A stretch of 64,000 nt of DNA from Trichostrongylus colubriformis (lineage: Eukaryota > Nematoda > Chromadorea > Rhabditida > Trichostrongylidae): contig OZ022256.1 in NCBI GenBank assembly GCA_963978905.1, positions 16,165,863 through 16,229,862 on the forward strand, written 5' to 3'. The translations under genes were made by a program, and so were the position numbers. A model generated the notes under the pieces. It searched no databases. It was given only the letters and a program-made list of their open reading frames with translations, and was not told the DNA's origin. Shown here one piece after another: positions 39,301 through 45,559 of the stretch (position 1 is the first letter of the stretch; every line of letters starts with the position of its first letter).

Positions 39301-40211
39301 TTTTTGTTCTATGAAACTAGTGTGTGTCCTTTTTATGGATTTCAACGATTCGGTGAAAATTTCCCGATTTTTAATAGGAGAATTGGAAAATGGAAAGGGT
39401 TCACATCCTCAAAAGAGTAAAATATTCAGGAAAACCTGGGTGTCTGTAAGAAAAATCATGCACCTCTTGCGTTTCTGACATTTGGCGCATGCCTACGTAC
39501 AATGCTGTCGGTGATTGACATCCCTACTTCATTTCCAAGACTCTCGCAATAGATCACCTCCTGAGCAACTCAAAAAAACTCCAGGGTAAATGAGCATGTA
39601 CACATGCTTATCCCTCAGCTATTGCTTTATCTTATCTATCCCAGATCGATATATCGATTAGTTTACTACACGCGATCAGAACCCGATATAAATCGTGTGG
39701 CGATCCCAAGATACGCGAGGATTCGGCCGTGCGGGCGGCTCCCCTCCTAAATATATCGTGTAGTAAAGTGGTGAGAAACCCCACGCGCTTCACTGCTTGC
39801 CAATCAGCCAGCCACCTAGTTCAGCTTCGGTCTGTGACTCTCCTAAATTGCGGGGATTTGAAGAAACACACCTAAACGTGGAGGGGGTAAAGTGTATAGT
39901 TTCGTGACACAGAGAGCCTCGCGATCGGTCCAGCTAGGTCGTATAGTTATAACGACGATCATATTCGCACCTATGCCATATGGGCATACATAAACAATGT
40001 ACACAACCACATGCTGTACGAACGATTAGTTAGCAGACACGGAAAGGACAACGAGCACGTTAGTCAAAGAAGCGTGGGAAAACCGGAAATCGGAAAAATA
40101 AGTTCAAAGAAAAAACAAAAAAAAATAAAAAAAAAGAATACATAAAATTGGCACCTGTTGAGCCACCGGCTCGAGAATATTCTCGATCGTCTTTGTATGA
40201 AATACAGGCAT
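12223..40211 (-). CDS. deb-1: Vinculin (DEB-1 orthologue), 26 coding exons
   Basis: Vinculin is a cytoplasmic adaptor that links talin/integrin adhesions to F-actin; in worms it sits in muscle dense bodies. Exons (high to low): 40155-40211, 33429-33536, 29729-29848, 29569-29670, 29217-29312, 28452-28543, 27910-28020, 26458-26659, 26217-26399, 26041-26159, 24772-24879, 24536-24707, 24335-24436, 22814-22864, 22651-22716, 21868-21962, 21723-21807, 21122-21202, 20199-20310, 18372-18571, 18115-18308, 17996-18056, 17721-17834, 15685-15786, 15309-15399, 12223-12392. All junctions are GT-AG and all phases agree, giving 2994 nt (997 aa plus stop), near the roughly 1000-1070 aa known for vinculins. It starts [19 protein letters not shown], has a proline-rich linker at about residues 763-810 and ends [11 protein letters not shown]. 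No metavinculin-type tail insert is seen. A further small in-frame exon in the last intron cannot be excluded. Confidence 0.97.
13623..13760 (+). CDS. Candidate plus-strand exon inside deb-1 intron 25
   Basis: Acceptor gggctgcag and donor GAAG|GTAATG bound 45 open codons: [20 protein letters not shown], then [16 protein letters not shown] and a Ser/Asp-rich end. It is antisense to deb-1. No flanking partner exon was found, so it could be a nested-gene exon or a chance ORF. Confidence 0.2.
14290..14464. mobile_element. Family B palindromic MITE
   Basis: Inverted ends ggccaggttcatactc and gagtatgaacgcggcc with a GC-rich middle (gcgtggctgcgtgtctt) typical of family B. Lies in deb-1 intron 25. 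Confidence 0.75.
15309..15399 (-). CDS. deb-1: deb-1 coding exon 25: tail (residues 912-942)
   Basis: Acceptor cattttag and donor CAA|GTGAGT; starts phase 0, ends phase 1. It encodes [20 protein letters not shown] and [10 protein letters not shown]. The next intron is 2.9 kb. Confidence 0.96.
15685..15786 (-). CDS. deb-1: deb-1 coding exon 24: tail (residues 878-911)
   Basis: Phase 0/0; acceptor cattgtag and donor ATG|GTAAGT. It encodes [20 protein letters not shown] and LCTDLKMRM, tail helix 3. Confidence 0.98.
16606..16828. mobile_element. Palindromic MITE with homopolymer shoulders
   Basis: The ends gggtcaaataaagtcg(g)n and (c)ngactttattagaccc are inverse, and inner arms tttcccttactagg / cctagtaagggaaa also pair. 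The outer G-run and C-run mark the shoulders. Confidence 0.8.
16918..17015. repeat. Dispersed repeat I, copy 2 (inverted)
   Basis: Reverse complement of the 1330-1430 unit at roughly 80% identity by eye. Confidence 0.7.
17721..17834 (-). CDS. deb-1: deb-1 coding exon 23: tail helices (residues 840-877)
   Basis: Phase 0/0; acceptor acttttag and donor AAG|GTGTGA. It encodes [20 protein letters not shown] and [10 protein letters not shown], tail helices 1-2 (KWSSK.NDI.AAAKRMA in vertebrates), which bind actin and acidic lipids. Confidence 0.98.
17996..18056 (-). CDS. deb-1: deb-1 coding exon 22, 20 codons (residues 819-839)
   Basis: A 61-nt exon with acceptor gttttcag and donor AAC|GTATGT. It completes Arg and encodes [20 protein letters not shown], the strap at the start of the tail, equal to INQPMMMAARQLHDE. 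Confidence 0.95.
18115..18308 (-). CDS. deb-1: deb-1 coding exon 21: proline-rich linker (residues 755-819)
   Basis: Acceptor tttttaag and donor AAG|GTGAGA. It carries [20 protein letters not shown] and then an acidic [12 protein letters not shown]. This is the flexible linker between head and tail, known in vinculins to bind SH3/EVH1 adaptors and Arp2/3. Confidence 0.98.
18372..18571 (-). CDS. deb-1: deb-1 coding exon 20 (residues 688-754)
   Basis: Acceptor tatttcag and donor CAG|GTAGTC. Two bases complete the codon from exon 19. It encodes [12 protein letters not shown] and [14 protein letters not shown], the last head helices before the linker. Confidence 0.97.
18694..18880. mobile_element. 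Palindromic MITE D in deb-1 intron 19
   Basis: gtcgtttggcgcggcccctt and its inverse aagggccgcgccaaacgac, plus gccaatggggc / gccccattggc, give arms of about 80 bp. Confidence 0.85.
20199..20310 (-). CDS. deb-1: deb-1 coding exon 19 (residues 651-688)
   Basis: Acceptor aatttaag and donor CCG|GTGAGT; starts phase 0, ends phase 1. It encodes [20 protein letters not shown], equal to vinculin [20 protein letters not shown]. Confidence 0.97.
21122..21202 (-). CDS. deb-1: deb-1 coding exon 18, 27 codons (residues 624-650)
   Basis: An 81-nt exon with acceptor aattaaag and donor CAG|GTATAG, phase 0/0. It reads [20 protein letters not shown] and MVDNTSQ, filling the gap between exon 17 (ASET) and exon 19 (IARLGNRV). 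Vertebrate vinculin has a segment of similar length here. Confidence 0.94.
21723..21807 (-). CDS. deb-1: deb-1 coding exon 17 (residues 595-623)
   Basis: Acceptor gtttcag and donor ACG|GTAAGA; ends phase 0. It encodes [20 protein letters not shown] and EFVRASET, equal to the VDEAIDT....ASE motif. Confidence 0.97.
21868..21962 (-). CDS. deb-1: deb-1 coding exon 16 (residues 564-595)
   Basis: Acceptor cctctttag and donor CAG|GTATGA; starts phase 0, ends phase 2. It encodes [20 protein letters not shown] and EQHFENLH, matching LTPQ(L/V)V.A.(R/K)I.L in vinculin. Confidence 0.97.
22239..22365. mobile_element. TA-flanked MITE C, copy 1
   Basis: Ends ctccatttcggagcgc and gcgctccgaaatggactg, next to TA. 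Inner ctacggac..gtgag and gttcgtag arms. Related to 23247-23425 and 60309-60463. Confidence 0.8.
22651..22716 (-). CDS. deb-1: deb-1 coding exon 15, 22 codons (residues 542-563)
   Basis: Phase 0/0; acceptor ggaatatag and donor AAG|GTAAGG. It encodes [20 protein letters not shown] then EK, matching the VG.ANKSTVE.I segment of domain 4. Confidence 0.95.
22814..22864 (-). CDS. deb-1: deb-1 coding exon 14, 17 codons (residues 525-541)
   Basis: A 51-nt exon with acceptor gttttag and donor CTG|GTATTT, phase 0/0. It encodes [17 protein letters not shown], equal to the vertebrate A.NFENHSGKLGATAEK region. Found only by joining exons. Confidence 0.94.
23247..23425. mobile_element. TA-flanked MITE C, copy 2
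   Basis: CAATCCATTTCAGCGCGC to GCGCAATGAAATGGAGTG between TA dinucleotides, with a short tandem of cggactacggactacgga inside. Confidence 0.8.
23981..24265 (-). mobile_element. tRNA-derived SINE-like element, copy 1
   Basis: Minus-strand head with A box near gtaatgacaggtgg and B box ggggatcaaatccc, then a body ending ttaacgccaaaaa. Matches 34083-34390 closely. Confidence 0.7.
24335..24436 (-). CDS. deb-1: deb-1 coding exon 13 (residues 491-524)
   Basis: Phase 0/0; acceptor atttcag and donor AAG|GTAAGC. It encodes [20 protein letters not shown] and [11 protein letters not shown], corresponding to vinculin's D(I/T)TTP(I/L)K and APNRE motifs. Confidence 0.97.
24536..24707 (-). CDS. deb-1: deb-1 coding exon 12 (residues 433-490)
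   Basis: Acceptor aattcag and donor GTG|GTGAGT. It encodes [20 protein letters not shown] and [18 protein letters not shown], matching the repeat LADL..RG.G.SPEA. Ends phase 0. Confidence 0.97.
24772..24879 (-). CDS. deb-1: deb-1 coding exon 11 (residues 397-433)
   Basis: Acceptor ggctcag and donor TCG|GTACGT. It completes Arg and reads [20 protein letters not shown], equal to the RW(I/L)DNP.VDD motif of vinculin domain 3. Confidence 0.97.
24962..25385. mobile_element. Palindromic MITE A, copy 2
   Basis: Left TTAAAGGAGTTGTGAACGG with TTAA; right cgtgaacgaatcct with the TTAA lost. Shares atatatgggtaacataaaaa with copy 1. Lies in deb-1 intron 10. Confidence 0.8.
26041..26159 (-). CDS. deb-1: deb-1 coding exon 10 (residues 358-397)
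   Basis: Acceptor gctttag and donor AAG|GTAACC; starts phase 0, ends phase 2. It encodes [20 protein letters not shown] and [15 protein letters not shown], in the D2-D3 region. Confidence 0.96.
26217..26399 (-). CDS. deb-1: deb-1 coding exon 9 (residues 297-357)
   Basis: Phase 0/0; acceptor gtttcag and donor AAG|GTAAGC. It encodes [20 protein letters not shown] through SCAQKLK, helices of the D2 vinculin repeat. Confidence 0.97.
26458..26659 (-). CDS. deb-1: deb-1 coding exon 8 (residues 229-296)
   Basis: Acceptor acattcag and donor AAG|GTGAGT. It opens [20 protein letters not shown] and continues [21 protein letters not shown].(Y/W)DED is a vinculin signature at the D1/D2 boundary. Confidence 0.98.
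26828..27051. repeat. Dispersed repeat K, copy 2
   Basis: Same orientation as 594-826, sharing cgcggcgagtgcgagttg and gaagg/acggcgccgcgag. Followed 220 bp later by a MITE A copy, as at copy 1. Confidence 0.7.
27271..27711. mobile_element. Palindromic MITE A, copy 3
   Basis: Diverged ends (aaggaactgtgcacgg / catgattccttt), with the conserved outer arm tgagtttctctgtcacccat. Lies in deb-1 intron 7. Confidence 0.65.
27910..28020 (-). CDS. deb-1: deb-1 coding exon 7 (residues 192-229)
   Basis: Acceptor ttttag and donor TCG|GTACTT. One base completes the Arg codon from exon 6, and the exon ends in phase 2. It encodes [20 protein letters not shown] followed by [11 protein letters not shown], the end of D1. 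Confidence 0.96.
28452..28543 (-). CDS. deb-1: deb-1 coding exon 6 (residues 162-192)
   Basis: Acceptor gcttgcag and donor CCG|GTGAGA; starts phase 0 and ends phase 2. It encodes [20 protein letters not shown] and [10 protein letters not shown], matching the conserved RQ.ELTHQ.HR head motif. Confidence 0.97.
29217..29312 (-). CDS. deb-1: deb-1 coding exon 5 (residues 130-161)
   Basis: Phase 0/0; donor AAG|GTTTGC. It encodes [20 protein letters not shown] and [12 protein letters not shown], the head helix equivalent to VRKIIRVCKGILEYL in vertebrates. Confidence 0.97.
29569..29670 (-). CDS. deb-1: deb-1 coding exon 4 (residues 96-129)
   Basis: Acceptor gttccag and donor GAG|GTGAGT, phase 0/0. 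It contains [20 protein letters not shown] and [13 protein letters not shown], the D1 core helix conserved across vinculins and alpha-catenins. Confidence 0.97.
29729..29848 (-). CDS. deb-1: deb-1 coding exon 3 (residues 56-95)
   Basis: Acceptor gtttag and donor AAG|GTTTAA, phase 0/0. It reads [20 protein letters not shown] and then ALQRVE..., matching the vinculin D1 segment that carries the DQIL..DMPPA motif. Confidence 0.97.
30113..30571 (+). CDS. Unrecognised 152-codon ORF in deb-1 intron 2
   Basis: One of the longest uninterrupted frames in the window ([20 protein letters not shown]... to [11 protein letters not shown]). Base composition here is more balanced than in the surrounding intron. 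No motif recognised. Mobile-element debris is the likeliest explanation because it lies antisense inside an intron. Confidence 0.18.
   Translation: MENGTRQWAVSGLVTSCATYEILHGLLMTRSMVYGWQAGKGSGAIAPENRFHCGAFISSPKQLMPAEHRPFPHQVPRVPKGSSDGGKAVGWHKIEESPISWYLAREKPSLDLLIAKQPLTPDKPLFNSDRRLQNLVVVELKLEFLGGQCASL
31349..31668 (+). repeat. Tandem direct repeat, copy 1 (cut by the gap)
   Basis: About 320 bp from aaaatcacaaatta to gatttagcgcg, repeated after the N gap at 31869. It shares gaaaacatgagcagctgccct and gccgggtccgaaggcttcg. Confidence 0.85.
31669..31868. other. Assembly gap (200 N)
   Basis: Exactly 200 N bases between two copies of a direct repeat. The true length is unknown, since 200 is probably a placeholder. 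Lies within deb-1 intron 2, so the coding sequence is not affected. Confidence 1.
31869..32199 (+). repeat. Tandem direct repeat, copy 2
   Basis: Second copy of the 31349-31668 unit, about 85% similar by eye, beginning at the first base after the gap. Confidence 0.85.
32546..32820 (+). mobile_element. tRNA-derived SINE-like element, plus orientation
   Basis: The head tggcggtgatagtgtagcga (A box region) is followed by cgggatcaaatcctgg (B box). The tail contains the family's gcatggcgcatc. Body diverged from the other copies. Confidence 0.6.
33429..33536 (-). CDS. deb-1: deb-1 coding exon 2 (residues 20-55)
   Basis: Acceptor tcttgcag and donor AAG|GTGCGA, phase 0 at both ends. It encodes [20 protein letters not shown] and the following helix to DNLIK, part of head domain D1, which binds talin. 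Confidence 0.97.
33774..33968 (-). CDS. Candidate 65-codon cassette exon in deb-1 intron 1
   Basis: An open 195-nt block lies between acceptor cgcatttag and donor TGT|GTGCGT, phase 0 at both ends, so it could insert in frame between deb-1 exons 1 and 2. An in-frame stop sits just outside the acceptor. It has a Ser/Arg-rich patch ([15 protein letters not shown]), then [20 protein letters not shown] with a CxxC pair. I know no such segment in vinculin. It could instead be an exon of a nested gene, an alternative first exon, or a chance ORF. Confidence 0.3.
34083..34390 (-). mobile_element. tRNA-derived SINE-like element, best copy
   Basis: The minus strand begins gcggaggtggtgtagtgaca (A box) and then gcggggatcaaatcccc (B box). 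The body runs to ttaacgccaaaaac and ends in a short TTTACCTACC-type tandem tail. This layout fits a polymerase III SINE. Confidence 0.75.
34686..34984 (-). mobile_element. tRNA-derived SINE-like element, copy 3
   Basis: Same orientation as its neighbour at 34083-34390, starting 296 bp from it. Tail is a taaaggataaagg tandem. The B box is damaged (tagatcaaacct). Confidence 0.7.
36408..36530 (+). mobile_element. SINE-like fragment, head part
   Basis: gacggtatagtgacaactga and ccggggataaatcctg resemble the A and B boxes; then atccctccggcccggtgaat matches the family body. Confidence 0.5.
36905..36954. repeat. Tight 24-bp foldback
   Basis: aaaagtaaggcaagacact and the inverse agtgtcttgctttactttt pair with one mismatch and one bulge and almost no loop. 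Lies in deb-1 intron 1. Confidence 0.75.
37873..39658. promoter_or_regulatory. ATCGAT-rich part of deb-1 intron 1
   Basis: About eleven ATCGAT hexamers in 1.8 kb (starting near 37873, 38156, 38242, 38473, 38504, 38634, 38818, 38822, 38997, 39645, 39653). By chance fewer than one is expected. Long first introns of worm muscle genes often hold enhancers, so this is a regulatory candidate. Confidence 0.3.
40155..40211 (-). CDS. deb-1: deb-1 coding exon 1 (residues 1-19)
   Basis: The ATG opens [19 protein letters not shown], the near-invariant vinculin N-terminus that begins the first helix of the talin-binding head. The donor is CAG|GTGCCA in phase 0, where vertebrate vinculin exon 1 also ends. 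The intron that follows is 6.6 kb, the longest in the gene. Confidence 0.96.
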
Positions 40212-40256
40212 GATGTGATGTCTGTCTGTATGACTGGACCAATTACGAGTTCATTA

Positions 40257-40275
40257 CTAAAAAATTTAAATCGGG
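40257..40275 (-). promoter_or_regulatory. Putative splice-leader acceptor upstream of the deb-1 ATG
   Basis: On the minus strand, aaattttttag precedes TAATGAAC, 45 nt before the ATG. A T-run ending in AG with a short 5' UTR is the usual nematode arrangement for SL trans-splicing, though an ordinary 5'-UTR intron is also possible. No other strong acceptor lies closer to the ATG. Confidence 0.4.
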
Positions 40276-40994
40276 TTCAACTCTCGGAAAAGATCAACGT
40301 TCGAAGAGCAAAAGTAACAGACTGTTGGCAGTGAATTTCCGGGAAAACTGAGCAAAAAGCATATGAAAAAATGCGCGCAGCTTGCGTAAACATGTCAGCG
40401 ATTAATGCCGATTAACGTGTTAACATAGCAATTGACAAGTGCACTCTGTATCTCTGCGCTCTCATCACGTCTCATAAACACCGGAAAAAGGTATTCAAAG
40501 AGAAATTTCAACGGAAATCGTATGATGGCTGTTTCGATGGAAATGTGGGGTTCTGTCGGAAGCTGTAAATGGAAGAATAAGCAGATGAGAATATGAAGAA
40601 TGGGCATCATTAATATTCATGCATGGCGCACAATTTTCGTCGCCGAAAGACATGGCTAAAAACTGATGTGGGCGGGACCAGGCTCGCCTAGTCAATTCCT
40701 ATCATGGAGCTATATATTACGACATATAAAAACTTGCAATGCCCTGAAAAAAGTAAAAACGGTGTCGTTCAAGTGCACGATAGAAAATTTTAAAAAATAC
40801 CGCTGAAATTCACAACAATCTATTGCTGGCTATGGATTTAACCGTGATTTACAAAAGGAAAAAGCATTTGATGATATAAGTGGAAGTTTGGATGGGTCAA
40901 ATGGAATCAATTGATAAGCGTGGGCGGTGGGAGAAATGGGATGAGGAGGCGGGAATGGAGCGATTTCTTTCGGATGATCCGTGAGCAGAGTGGA

Positions 40995-41345
40995 TTGCCA
41001 ACAGCAGCTAGAGCCAGAGCCAGAGCCACATCCACAGCCACAGCCACAGCCACAGCAGCAGCATCCCAACCACGCTTCGCTCCAGCGAGGCACCAAACGA
41101 GAGCGAGAGAGCGGATAATGTGAAGAGACACTGCGCAAGCACACAGCACCCGAGCTCTATACCCCCCGTAGTGTAAAAAGGCTCGGGGACGGGGAGGATG
41201 TGTTTTGTCGGCGCGGCACTCTCCGCGTTTGGACACATCTGGCCGGACTCTCTCGTCGCTGTGCAAATGTGAACAACTCCTTTACAACGTTGGCGCGCGC
41301 GACGACGACGACGACGTCTACGATGACGACGACGATGGCGACGCA
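40995..41345. repeat. Simple-sequence and GC-rich region upstream of deb-1
   Basis: A (CCACAG)n-like tract lies at about 41005-41065 and a (GAC)n tract at about 41300-41340, in a GC-rich patch 0.8-1.2 kb upstream of the deb-1 ATG. ORFs crossing it are low-complexity artefacts. It could be promoter-proximal, but no core element is recognised. Confidence 0.6.
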
Positions 41346-41805
41346 CTCGGCGCCACACCTGGAATTCCCTTGGGTAGCACCCTCTACCACGGCTGGCACT
41401 GCTGACCTTAGCGGTCAAAGCCCGTCGCTGTTTTGAGCGAGCCCCCCGCACGCGGTCACTCGAGGTCATCACGCTGTCAAGAGGGTGATGTCAGCAGGTT
41501 GGTCTCGTAGGTACCATACTGGCATGGAAAAGGCAGGAAGAGGGACGGGAATGATGAGAAGATGTAGGCCATCAGGGTGGCTGGCAGATGGGTGCGGCAA
41601 CTAAAGAAAGTTGCGAAAAGAAGTATTGAGGCGGCGCTGCTTGAAAAAACACGACCTTCGCAACTTACGTGAGACTGACTTTGGAGCCGCGAGATGGAAA
41701 AGATGCCGTTCTTCGAGCGAGGGACTCCCAAGCATCCCACAGCTCATAACCGCAAGGTACAAAAGGTATATGATGTGGTTGATATAAAGCATGGTAATTT
41801 GACAT

Positions 41806-42030
41806 GATTCATAAACGATTCCTTTTGGGATGCACCACGCATTCCGCCTCCATGTAAAATCACAGTGATATTCAAATGTGACATGCCCTATAGCATAAAT
41901 TGTGGTAGGTCTGTAGTCAATGTTTTACTTTCCCAGATCTTTAGGACGAAAAGAACACATTACAGGGGAGATTAGGTATTCTATCCCCGGATCACTTGCG
42001 TGGAAGCGACGCCACTTCCCCTGTTCCACC
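41806..42030 (-). mobile_element. SINE-like fragment, body only
   Basis: gggatgcaccacgcattccg and gacatgccctatagcataaa match the body of the 34083-34390 element; the head is lost. Confidence 0.5.
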
Positions 42031-42832
42031 TACCCTATGATCGAAGCAGCTAAATCGTATTTTTGGGCTTTCATGATTCGCTGTCTATATGGGGCTAGCG
42101 TTTGGCTCTATTTACTGCAGTGGAGTCTTCGAAGGTCCCGAAGAAGCATATTACTCCTTTTTCAATTTTGTGCAGGACCATCCAGTACTTAAATAGTATA
42201 CGTTTTGCTACGGGACAGAGTACATCGGAGTGTTTCCTCAAGATTCCTACCCTTTGAATGGCACATTCAATCTCGTATTTCCAATCGGACCATAGCCTCC
42301 ATTTCCTACTGTAATGGCCATTTAGAATCAAGAAAATGCCAAAATAGTTGTGCTTCGACTTTGATGGACCTTTAAAGGGGTTTAAAGCCTTGCACGTCGC
42401 ATAGGATCTGCATAACCGGCTTTCTGCCAGCTGCTAGCCATCAGACACACGTCGTACACGCTTTATGTCTACTATAACGTTTTTCATTGACGTGGATGCC
42501 CTGTTGGCTCCATTTATTCAATCGATTTCGGAATCTTAAAAAGAGTCATTTAAATATCTTCCACACCTCCCCCCCCCCCCCCTACATCAATGCGCCGTTG
42601 CCTTCCAGAATTAATGGAGTACACAAGCACTCTGAAGAAATAAAACGTTCGACAGAGAAGCCTATCGATCAATTTTTCTTTGGAATTCCCGTTCTCACTA
42701 GTAAAAGTAACAGATGGAACCACTCAGCAGCCACCAGTTACGAGGAAGTTTTTCAAATGCCACAATTCAAGTGCCCTCTGAAGCAACTGTTAGTTGCAAT
42801 GCTGCAAGAGCTGCAGAAACATTAGGTAAACT

Positions 42833-42876
42833 CTTTCCAAAATGCAGAAAAATCGAATTTCCTGCATTTTGGAAAG
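42833..42876. repeat. Short perfect hairpin
   Basis: ctttccaaaatgcag and ctgcattttggaaag pair exactly around a 14-nt loop. Confidence 0.8.
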
Positions 42877-42959
42877 AAACAGGCCGATTTGGCTTTCTCA
42901 GTTCATATGCACTTTGTTGCCAATTTTTCTTTCCAAAAGTGCATTGCTAGGGTAATAAC

Positions 42960-44540
42960 AAAGTAAATAAAAACATTTTAGCGGTCTGGTGACTTGAGGA
43001 ACATTAAAGCGAAACAAGATGCTGCACAAGAAAAATGCAGGGTGCTGCTGCACAAAATATAGGCAGAGTAGACGGCACTGATAAGTCTACAGCAGTAGGC
43101 GCCATGCAATTAAACTTCAATCTATAACGTGGGTATGTTGGACTTGGGAGGGTCATTCAGTGCCGCCTCCAGGCCATATTTTTATATTTTTTCAAATATT
43201 TTCGAATATTTTATTTTTTTTATTTTATAAACATTTTTTTAATATTTTTATACTTGTATTTTCAAGTACCTCAAGCCCATATTGACAAACGTGAAAGCAT
43301 GAGGATTGGATGAGCTAGAGGATGACGTAGCGCCTTAAGACCTTGCCCCACTAGCGGAAAAGGGCTGCGCACAACGTACAAGAGCATGCAAAAATAAGAA
43401 GAATCGAGATTACTGGATAATGATCATAAACAAGAAAAACAACAAGCTTTAATGAGCAACATCCAATCATCAGAGAGGTATCGTGATCAGACTCACTATG
43501 GCACCCCTCCAAAACTACATGATGACCTATGTTTTGCGTGGAGCATTTCAGTAGAATTGTGCAAAATTATAGAAAATGCGGGTATTTTCATGAACATTTG
43601 AACATCCGATAAATTTACAATGCTGAAGCATATTTTTTAGAGAGAGCGAAAACATTCTGAGATTTCGAATCTTTTGGTTGAAATTATGAGTTATTTAAAG
43701 AACCGAAATTATTTGAAGAACTAAAACCAGATTATCAATATCTTTTTGGATAATCTCCCTTACAAGACTGTTTATTCTCCTGAATATTGGACGTAATGCG
43801 AAGTGTACGAGAGCTGTTACTGCTGAACTCGTTAGTTGATCGGAAATAGGAACGCGGAATTCCGAGAATTAGAACTGAAAATAGAGCAGTTACTCCAAGG
43901 CTACGCAACCGATGATTATAGCGTAAGGCTTGGGTTATACCTTGCGTTAGTTTGTAGCCCGCTTGCAGTTCAACTGAAGATTAGGTGCGTATCGATCTGA
44001 GATTCAGCGATCCGTAACGTCACAAGATCACAAAATCGTTCGACATGATTCAAATGCGGTGATGCTATTTTCACGTGCCATTTACCACTCTGGGACCGCA
44101 TGGCGCATGGCGCATGGCGAAAGATTCATTATAGGATTGTGAGGATCACAAAATCGCAAGATATATCCTCAGCCTAAGTTTCTGCGTGACTCGAATAACC
44201 TTGGTCGGACCTATGTAACGCTAGCGAAACGCATTCCTAATTTTGTGTTATCATCGACTTTATTGACCTTATCTTCGGACATGAAATATAAAATTGTCGC
44301 AGATATGTTTATCACGATCGTAAACAGCTATGGGGAGGTCAAAATGGTTTCTAAACTGCCTTGACCACGCTTCGAATATTATCACCTAAGCCGGGAAACA
44401 GACTTTTGAGCATGTATTAAGTGAGGTCGTAAGAGGCTTATTCGTACGAGAAACTTTACTTCCTTTGAAGCTGAATGTTCACACCTTTCAAGACTACTAC
44501 GTGCGCATTGGGCTGGCGGCAAGTGCAATTTTTACCGGAT
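42960..44540. other. No gene seen
   Basis: AT-rich sequence with frequent stops on both strands; includes a TTTTTATATTTT-type low-complexity stretch at about 43180-43260. Confidence 0.5.
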
Positions 44541-44547
44541 ATATGTA

Positions 44548-45261
44548 CAGCAGCGCTCAAAAATATAGGCGGTTTTGGATTTTGACCATAACTTTGACCG
44601 AAGCTTACATATTTCGTTAATTTTTTCGTGTTTTGAAGGCAACTGCTACTTGATAAAACAGAGTACCTAAGCTCTAACTACGGTGCAAGGTTGCCATTGA
44701 GAGAGTAATCGACCAAAAACTCTGAAAATGACCAAACCTTTCAAAAATTCAATTACCCATTAAAATTCTACAACTCGACAAAAGGATCAGGTGTGCAGAA
44801 AATTACACGGGACGATGCGGGGATCTTGTTACACGTCATTCAGAATTAAGACAAAATTTTACAGCACTGAGGCTCGGGATTAGCCGCTTTCATAGTTTAT
44901 AATGAATAGTTCAAGAAATTTTTCAACCACCACTGTGCACCTCACACGGTGAAACTACTTTGTTTCTTCAAGTAACAATTGCTTTGAAACACAAAAAATG
45001 AAGGCGATATTCCGATATTGACCAAAGTTGAGGTTAAAGGCATAATCCGCGCTCGCCATGGGTGGAGTAACCAATTGACTCTCAATTGGTTGTCGGCGGT
45101 TCGAAGGCGGTCTCTCCTCGCCCTATTGCCTGCAGTGGGGCGTGGAGAGACCACCTCCCAACCGCTGACAACCAATGGAGAGTCAATTGGTTACTCCACC
45201 CATAGCGAGCGCGGAATATGCCTTTAAAATTAGAAACCGCATATTGTTTTGACAGCCACTG
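44548..45261. mobile_element. Diverged Tc1/mariner-type element, TA-flanked
   Basis: Left cagcagcgctcaaaaatata.. and right ..tgttttgacagccactg are imperfect inverses, with TA at both ends. The left end resembles the 3598-4112 element. It carries a nested TTAA palindrome at 45038-45223. Confidence 0.65.
45038..45223. mobile_element. Nested TTAA palindromic MITE
   Basis: TTAA|aggcataatccgcgctcgc to gcgagcgcggaatatgcct|TTAA, with near-perfect arms around the centre (gagtcaattggtt / aaccaattgactc). Inserted into the 44548-45261 element. Confidence 0.9.
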
Positions 45262-45559
45262 TACAAACAACGATTAAAATATTGGCAATTTCTCCGACAC
45301 ACGATTGAGCTCCCAAAAGCTTCAATATCCCCAATTGGTGTAGAACCCACTTGCAAAGTGAGGGTTGAGACTTATATGTACACCTCCGTCAGCCTATTTC
45401 CCTCAACTCTCGCACCTAAGAGTAGCTACTTCCACGTATAATTCACCCATTTCCCTCTCCCATCCTTCTTGAAGTCACTTTATGGACAATAGCCATTAAA
45501 ACACTCACATAACCCAGTGTTGGGTCGAAGGCACGGCGCATCCCAAAAATTACTGGGTC

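Noticed and set aside
40830..41472. ORFs with Cys-Gly and Ala-Val repeats upstream of deb-1
   Set aside because: Translations of CCACAG and GAC simple-sequence tracts, not genes.
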